The notes under the pieces were generated by a model, which saw only the letters and a list, made by a program, of their open reading frames with translations, did not search any database and was not told the origin of the DNA. From Coemansia sp. RSA 1804 (taxonomy: Eukaryota; Kickxellomycota; Kickxellomycetes; Kickxellales; Kickxellaceae): DNA of 17,861 nt. The stretch covers positions 1 to 17,861 of the forward strand of contig JANBTH010000412.1 of NCBI GenBank assembly GCA_027578815.1, in the 5' to 3' direction. A program made the position numbers and the translations under genes. Every line of letters starts with the position of its first letter. The stretch's first letter is position 1. Of the stretch, positions 9,375-15,426 are shown one piece after another.

Positions 9375-12161
9375 TCATTTACGCGGCTTTTTATTCCCAA
9401 GACGCTGAACAAGGTCATCAGGGGTTCTTTTAGATCCTGATCTGGTTGGTGTCTGGGTGTGCAGAGAATCTCCATGATGTGCCTGGCTCCTAGGCATGAC
9501 TGAACCGTAACCCGCATTGTCGGAAGGATTTTCTTCGCACGTATCATCTAGCTGCTGGGTCTGAATCGTCTCTTCGATGATAGATGAGATGCGCCGCATT
9601 GAACCTTTACCCACGTATGCACGCAAAGCTTTGAGATGTGGCATCCTAACCCCGCCGGTGGCTGTGAGCTTGCTTGCTTTGTCAAAGACCTCTATCCACA
9701 TCTGCTGATCAAACGCGTCGATTCTTGGATCAACGTCTCCTGGCTTGATAGTGCTGAAAACTAACTTGTCCGGAAATAAAAGTTCAAACATGCCCTTTGC
9801 AAGCGCGGAAAGGGATTCAGGCAGCTGCGTTGACAAATTCATACAGTAGAGCAGATTTGCAGAGTTGGCAAGCCAGGCCATGCGCGCAATCTTAACCGGG
9901 TCTAAGCGTGTGATTGACCATAGAGTTTTATAGTGCCCACTTTTTTCACCGAAACCACGCCAGAGACAATGGCATAGCACGAGAAACAGTGACTCTAAAT
10001 CATCAATCACCGATCTACTGGTGCATCCGTGGAGAATACGAATGCCCATGTATATTGTGGTCCCAATCATATGCTTTTTAGACTGGGACCGTACTTCATT
10101 GGCAGCACATACGCGCCCACAACCCCAGTCAATAATGTAGGGGTCACGATCATACTTGACCATAAGATTGCCTGCTGAAATGTCGCGGTGCAAAGCAAAC
10201 TTGTTCTCAGCAACCGCTGCGGCGGCAAGCAGGGTGTGTACATATCCAGCAAAGATATCGATGAGCGTGGCATCTGAGACGCACAGTCCGCCATCCTTGA
10301 AGATGCTCTTCACGCTCTGGCCAACATTTTCAGTGACAATCGCCTCGCCTTTGTACCGTTGGCCCTTTGGTCCGGCCCCATTCCCAACAACAGATGCCGC
10401 ATAAAGAAGCGGGGGAACATGTGGAACCTTTCTGTGCAGAACATGTCGGTGCACCTCGATTTCGATCTCGTCATCAAACCCCCATTGGAATTTGAAAAAA
10501 GCGTCGGAAACCTGGCCGTTGGCATGTTCGTCGTTCCAGTATTGCGCTGGATAGGCCCATGTCCTCTGGCCATTGAGGTGCCTGTGGCGGCCAAAAACTT
10601 TGTCATTTTCGTCGGCATAATCAATATAAATAGTCGTCTGCAATGGAAGCTTGCTTTCGACGTGTTCAATGCCCATGATGTCGGCAAGAGAAAACTCGCC
10701 AGGAAGACCGGAATTGCGCCTTGTCAAATACCCGCAGTCCTTGCCAAGCTGACTATGCAAAAACAGCAGAAACGTTATAACGCATGTTTCATTAGGCGTT
10801 AGCGAAGACGAAGTGGGCACCACCCGTGGCAGTCGTCCAAGCAGGGTGTAATATATCCCGCCAGGCACGCAGACATACAAGCGGACGTCTCGATTGCCTG
10901 CAAGGGATAGGCCAATCATAAACCGTCGCGGCTGGAGCTCGGCCATGTCGATGAAGTTTTGCAATATCTGCCCGCGAAGATGATGATGGTCGCTTGTCAT
11001 ATCTCCGCCCTTGATCTCTACCGCGGCCACTATGTTCCTCCACTCAGGACTGGAATCGCTGGTTGTGAGAAAGCTCCCGTCGGGCTTCCGGCAGGTGCCA
11101 TCACCACGCTTGATGTTGGTGGTGTGGGTGTCGCGCCAGTATATTCTGGGGTTGGTGCTGCGCATGGAGTCCACATGGTCCTGGACAGCCACTGCTAAAA
11201 CACCAAACGCAGTCTGGAGAGTGTTCTCCGACGTCCTTTTGAAGTTTCCCAGCTCCCTGCTAATTTCCTTGCAACCGTTGCAATAACTCTGCATTATTTT
11301 TCCAATGACTGCAGATCCAGCCAGCGATTTATTCGAGCTGAAGGAGTTCCATGCAACGCTCCAGTCGTCGCCCAGGGTTCTGAAAATAAACTCCATGCTG
11401 CTGCGCTTGCAGAAGTCCTCGTATGATTTACTCAGCTCAACGTACCAGGTATCGTCAAATTTTTCTGGCCTTGGCCCGTCCTTTTGCGGCGTACCGGCTA
11501 CAATTGACAGCATTATATATTCACAAGGCACGTTAGCAAAAAAAAACAGAAATACTTTTACAACTAGCAATTACAAAACATTTGAATATCTTAGAACAGC
11601 AGCAATTATTACTTACTATGTGAGGCAGCCCCACTTTTAGAAGGTGGTCGTTGATGCGTTTGTGGAGTTGGAGGGTTGACGGACTACATTGTTAAAATGA
11701 ATATATATGGCCATGGCCACATAATGAAAAGTATAAGTTTGTGTTTGGGATTTATTAAATGACGTGTATAAACAATGTTACTCTGCGTCCGTCAATGTTA
11801 ATCTGCTGAAACCTACCCTTGTAGAACGAGATAAAAGTGAGTTTTTATCTGTTGCGGCAAGCACAGCCTGATTACTGATGCTATTTCCTTCAAGGCGTGC
11901 AAGAATCTTGTTCTGTGCCTCTAGAATGGAGTGAAGGCTTGCATCACGCTTTGCCTGTTCTTCCTGCCAGGCCTTGTCACGCTTTGCCTGCTCCTCCCGC
12001 GAGGCCTTGTCACGCTCTGCCTGCCTTTCAAAAAAAGTTTGAAGAATTAACTCAAGACTAGAGTTAGCAGCAGAGCCTCCTACAGATGCCCGCTGATCAG
12101 CATTGTTAACAGCGTCTCCGGGTGTAGCTGAAGGGTTGTCACTAGAGCCGTCCAGTGTCAT
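9375..12161 (-). CDS. FunK1-type protein kinase with N-terminal coiled coil and restriction-nuclease-like segment, three exons
   Basis: Predicted minus-strand exons are 12161-11817, 11683-11617 and 11497-9375. They total 2535 bases in continuous phase, 844 residues. Residues about 45-95 carry an 11-residue repeat (AERDKASREEQ, AKRDKAWQEEQ, AKRDASLHSIL) predicting a coiled coil. Exon 2 encodes a Pro/Thr/Ser linker. Residues about 274-302 show RKPDG followed by WRNIVAAVEIKGG, a D...E-x-K arrangement like PD-(D/E)XK nucleases and common ahead of fungal FunK1 kinase domains. The kinase domain has a candidate Lys in AFFKFQW (about 473), catalytic HRDISAGN (574-581), metal-binding DWG in place of DFG (594-596) and DDLESLFL (636-643). 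The basic C-terminus (KRTPDD...NKKPRK) looks like a nuclear localisation signal. The kinase family is well defined in fungi, but substrates are unknown. The frame continues upstream of exon 3 as a hydrophobic MLVVKVFLFFFANV stretch; I treat that as intron, not a signal peptide. Neighbours are LINE debris on both sides. Confidence 0.85.
11498..11616 (-). other. Intron 2 of the FunK1-type gene
   Basis: The donor is GTAAGT after CTCACATA and the acceptor is CAATTGTAG before CCGGTACG. The length is 119 bases. It splits a Thr codon (A|CC). The strong donor and preserved phase support it. Confidence 0.8.
11684..11816 (-). other. Intron 1 of the FunK1-type gene
   Basis: The donor GTAGGT follows TCTACAAGG, and the acceptor AACAATGTAG precedes TCCGTCAAC. 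The length is 133 bases, phase 0. The acceptor pyrimidine tract is weak, so confidence is moderate. Confidence 0.55.
11817..12161 (-). CDS. Exon 1 of the FunK1-type gene (hendecad coiled coil)
   Basis: This exon begins at the ATG at 12161 and ends after AGG before a GTAGGT donor. If not spliced, it would read on to a TAA at 11778 as a stand-alone 127-residue protein; that is the main alternative. Phase 0 continuity through exon 2 to exon 3 favours a single gene. Confidence 0.6.
11943..12020 (-). repeat. 33-base tandem repeat encoding an 11-residue coiled-coil unit
   Basis: Two full units and a partial third of a 33-base repeat (core CACGCTTTGCCTG on +) encode the AKRDK-x-x-EEQ repeat of the kinase protein. 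An 11-residue periodicity fits hendecad coiled coils. Confidence 0.8.
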
Positions 12162-12456
12162 CGTGTTATAATAAAAGAAGTAGGCGAATAATAGAAAACA
12201 GAAAATAAAATAAAAACTGGAATAAGAAGAAATATGAAATGCAAGACAGTCATAGACTAGAGAAGAAAAATGAAAGAAAGAGAAATAAGAGTGTTGTTGT
12301 ATAGAAATTAAAACATTCTATTATTAATAACAAGCTTGACAGGGAAAAGGGATTGTTTACAATAAAAAACATGCATTGCCTACACCTTTTGCCGATCAAA
12401 TCAAGCAGTCAGAAGCAAGATCGGCTATCACGTGAACAATTACATCCCAATGAGTC
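12162..12456. other. Intergenic, putative promoter of the FunK1-type gene
   Basis: A purine-rich, AT-rich spacer lies upstream of the minus-strand kinase start. No gene was seen. It contains TTACATCCCAATGAG at 12440-12454, a 15-base match to the upstream edge of the LINE remnant at 8760-8774. Confidence 0.5.
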
Positions 12457-12774
12457 TTTTTTTCAAAATAAAGTTAACATTATCAACCGGATAGTTTGGG
12501 TCTACATCTAGAGCCCCAACTGTTGCCAATTGAAATCATACTAATAAACGAAAAGTTTATGAAAAGGATACACAGTGATGGCAGTTTGGACCGCCTGCGT
12601 TGAAAAGAAGATAGAACAATGGTCAGCTTGTCTGGTTGGCTGGCTCCGCCTGGTTCAAACTGAAACCAGGAGGTGTCGACATTGAGCCAACCTTCCTGAA
12701 AAGAGTTGTTTGAGTGGCTATGCGCAGCATAGAAATCGTGAATAATACGTTCTAATACTATCTTCCTCTAGCTT
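12457..12774 (-). mobile_element. LINE fragment, 3' end, copy 2
   Basis: Its minus-strand 3' tail is A-rich (T run 12457-12463 on +). It shares with copy 1 most of 12457-12710, including the perfect 28-base hairpin. Its upper end (12731-12774) matches the ORF2 end of copy 3 at about 7864-7907 (GAATAATAC, TTCTAATACT, CTTCCTC). It is 5'-truncated about 210 bases before the IF3 start codon. Confidence 0.8.
12646..12673 (-). repeat. Conserved hairpin in LINE 3' UTR, copy 2
   Basis: This is identical to 4371-4398: a ten-position stem with one mismatch and an eight-base loop, embedded in otherwise diverged 3' UTR sequence. Confidence 0.6.
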
Positions 12775-12983
12775 GCTTGTTGTTGGAGCGAAAGCTAGTG
12801 ATTTGGATATTGATTGGATTGGGGGGAGTGGGGGTGAAAAATACAAAAGATCTTTTATCTTTCACACCTTTTTATATCAAGAATTTTGCACACCTTTCAA
12901 TTAACCAATTGTTTTTTAATTATTGCTGTTATTTTTGTAAATCCAAGTCGGAATCGGCGGCTCACAGTAGACTTGCACGAATA

Positions 12984-13226
12984 ATGTACGCTTGCTTGCT
13001 TGGCAGATTCAACCGCACTGCCTTTTCTTCGGCCTTTGGGACAACAGCAGCAAGAAGCCTCCTGCACACCAGCGGGGCATGCAAATTCAACAGACCGCTC
13101 TTCTCCGACCTTGACAATCTGGGCTCCCCATCGAGCTGGGGATATCCCAAGAGAAAGTCAAAAGCACGGCTGCCCGACTGGTTAGATGCACATGGTGAAG
13201 AAGGGGAAGGAGAGGAGCCATCCCAA

Positions 13227-13258
<32 letters not shown>

Positions 13259-14009
13259 AATGCAGCAGCAGCGGGGGGCAGGCTATTTTCGCATACATGA
13301 TCCGAAAGATACGGAGTATGGATACAAAGGGAAAAGGTACGAGCCGGATCCGTTGGAGATGGACAAGCGGAGGGAGAAGCAAATGATGTACGAGGAAATA
13401 CAAACGCTGAAGACAAAGGCGCGGGTGGAAGCAGTTATCAAGCGGACTAGCAAGAGGAGGAAGCTGATGGCAGCGGAGGCGATGAGCAAAGCAGGGGCGG
13501 ACAAGGACCGGGCGCTCCGGGATGAGGAGATAAACACGCCGATGATAGCTCTGGTAACGGAGAGCGGAGTGATGAGCGGAGTGCATCCGCTGAGCCAGGT
13601 GCTTGGAACCATGGACCGAAGCCTGTACACGCTGGTGATGGTTGATTCGTCGCGGGATCCGCCCACGTGCCGCGTTTTCTCCCGCAAGATCCTGTACGAG
13701 CGCGAGCGCAGCACCAAGAAGCAGCAGAGCACTGCTTCGAAGAACGCCAAGCCGCAGCGTATCGTTATGGGGAGCGAGATTGACTCCCACGACCTGGAGA
13801 TCAAGATGTGCAAGATCACGGATATGCTGACGCGGGGCCGTCGTGTCATCATTGTTGTTGAGCGCAAGGGCCGGCGCCGCGGTTCTGATATGCGCAAGGA
13901 GATTGCTGAGAAGATCATGACTCGCTTTGAACCAAAGTTCTCTATTGTGAGCCCGCCTTCCGTGGAGGGAAACTCGTGGATGGTGATGTTCCAAGGAAAA
14001 GCCCAATGA
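12984..14009 (+). CDS. AIM23: Mitochondrial translation initiation factor 3 (IF3), AIM23/MTIF3 family
   Basis: The 341-residue protein from the first in-frame ATG begins MYACLLGRFNRTAFSSAFGT, an Arg/Ala/Ser-rich mitochondrial presequence. A polyglutamine tract occupies residues 81-96. A basic helical linker follows to about 165. An IF3-N-like domain runs at about 170-236 (DEEINTPMIALVTESG, then MVDSSRDPPTCRVFSR), and an IF3-C domain at about 245-335 (MGSEIDSHDLEIKMCKI, then LTRGRRVIIVVERKGRR). IF3 binds the small mitochondrial ribosomal subunit, promotes subunit splitting and proofreads initiation. The frame is open upstream to 12777 but only with a TTG start and hydrophobic, AT-rich content, so 12984 is the better start. 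No intron is needed. The polyQ insertion between leader and domains is unusual but should leave the fold intact. Confidence 0.92.
13224..13271 (+). repeat. CAG/CAA trinucleotide repeat encoding polyglutamine
   Basis: The tract has sixteen codons: fifteen Gln (mostly CAG) and one Met. It lies between the presequence and the IF3 domains. Length polymorphism is likely for such a tract. Confidence 0.92.
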
Positions 14010-15426
14010 TCTCTTTACTTTTCCTTTCTTTGCGGGAGGGAGGCGATTTCATCTTTTGCACCTGGCCACTGGATCATTGGTAGCAGTGGTTGGCTTTGCG
14101 GATGTCAAAGTCGCATACCAGAGGGTAGGATAATAAAAGGCTACCCTAGTTTCCATTTTAAAAACGTCAATAATAATAATAATGTAAAGTAATAAAGTGT
14201 GTGATTGCAATAAACACAACTTGTGCAGTTCATGGCCAATGTTTCATGGCAAACTATTAGTGTGCTAATTCGGGTAAAGTGATATTTCAAGTTCGATCTG
14301 ATCCACCCTTAATGCAAAGTCAAAAACAAAGGCAGAATTGATCCTCTTTCTCTGTTTCCTTCTTTGGCCTTTAGATCAATCGATCTCCTCTTTTTCAGAC
14401 TCAACCCGCTTCACAGTCATGCAACTCTTGCGCATTCCCAAGGCTGGCCATGAAAATAGAAAACGGAAAATGAAAACCCTGAGTCACTTACTCTGCTGGA
14501 TACCAACGAGGCTTTAGAGAACAATGGGGCAGAATTGAGAAAGAGAGAAAGGGGCAAACTGAATAATTATTTCCCCTTGTCGTTAGTGGAAAATATCTGA
14601 TCAAGGGCACCTAGGGGCTGTGACGGAAGAATAAACAAGCATTGTGCCAATCACAAGGCCCCTTTTCACCTTGTCTCTTTTTAGCTGAACACAAGAAAAC
14701 ACCCGACTTTTTTCTCTTTTCCAAAGCACGTGGCTTATCCTGGGTGTCATCCAATGGCTTTTGGCGGCTGCTATGCTCTTGCACTACGGAAAAACATGCA
14801 CACGCACACTCACACACTTCGTTAGCGTAACAGTTTGTTTCATTTTTTTTTCTTGCTCAGGCCCACTTCATTTTGTCGTCATTCATTCTGGTTTGTTTTT
14901 GCTGGCCAGTGTGCTGTAAACTATAAAGCAAGAGGGGCAAGGTTCGGGCTTCCAAGGCTTTTAGGCGTTTCTTTCTTTCTCTCTCTTTCTTTCTCCACCT
15001 TTTTTTCATCATCACTGTCAACACCATACACTATATATGATCAACTTCCTATTCCGTTTTGATAATATATGATACACAAAGATCCTCTTCTCCTTTTTCC
15101 TATTGCACTGGATGTTATCTTCTCCCACCAGCGCTTGTTATAGATATCTTGTTTATTCGCATCTTGTACACAACTGTTTTCTTTTGTTCTCCGCAGCAAA
15201 GCTATCGACGACGACTGCGGGTGTTTGCAGGCGTGATTTAATATAAAGAAGGGCATTGGGGGGGGGGAAGAGAAAAGGCTCTTGTTGTTTCTCTTCGCTT
15301 CTGGTTTCTTCATTTTTATCTTAGATATACATAGAAACTATATTCATATCCTTCTTTTTGCTGATTTAATACTCTTACACTCTTTTTATACTTTTTTTCG
15401 AGCTGTGAGCTGGGGGAATTTGACAA
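14010..15426. other. Intergenic region between the IF3 and sugar-transporter genes
   Basis: The sequence is AT-rich with pyrimidine runs, a (CT)-rich stretch near 14970-15000 and a run of ten G near 15257. AATAAA motifs at about 14190-14215 could serve the IF3 transcript. The only coding hint is a doubtful minus-strand exon near 14376-14443. The 15250-15426 part is probably the transporter's promoter and 5' UTR. No RNA gene was recognised. Confidence 0.5.
14376..14511 (-). other. Possible last exons of a small unrecognised minus-strand gene
   Basis: On the minus strand a strong donor (CAGCAGA|GTAAGT, intron 14491-14444, 48 bases) and an acceptor (GGCCAG at 14444) join into an open frame that ends VKRVESEKEEID and a TGA at 14376. 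Upstream, another acceptor-like CTCTAAAG would leave only a 20-base exon (14511-14492). I could not build a convincing start or recognise a family. It may be chance. Confidence 0.2.

Noticed and set aside
11498..11570. Hydrophobic N-terminus (MLVVKVFLFFFANV) of the kinase frame as a signal peptide
   Set aside because: It lies in a predicted intron with a strong GTAAGT donor and TTGTAG acceptor, and splicing links in phase to upstream coding exons.
12620..12663. tRNA-derived SINE or tRNA suggested by TGGTCAGCTTG and GGTTCAAAC as A and B boxes
   Set aside because: Box spacing is about 32 bases, shorter than in a tRNA, no cloverleaf forms, and the B-box bases are part of the hairpin of a LINE 3' UTR.
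12777..12983. N-terminal extension of the IF3 gene to a TTG start
   Set aside because: It is AT-rich, has no ATG and is hydrophobic without fitting the family; the first ATG gives a good mitochondrial presequence.
13182..14006. 274-codon Leu/His-rich minus-strand frame
   Set aside because: It is antisense to the IF3 gene; the leucine run is the complement of the CAG repeat.
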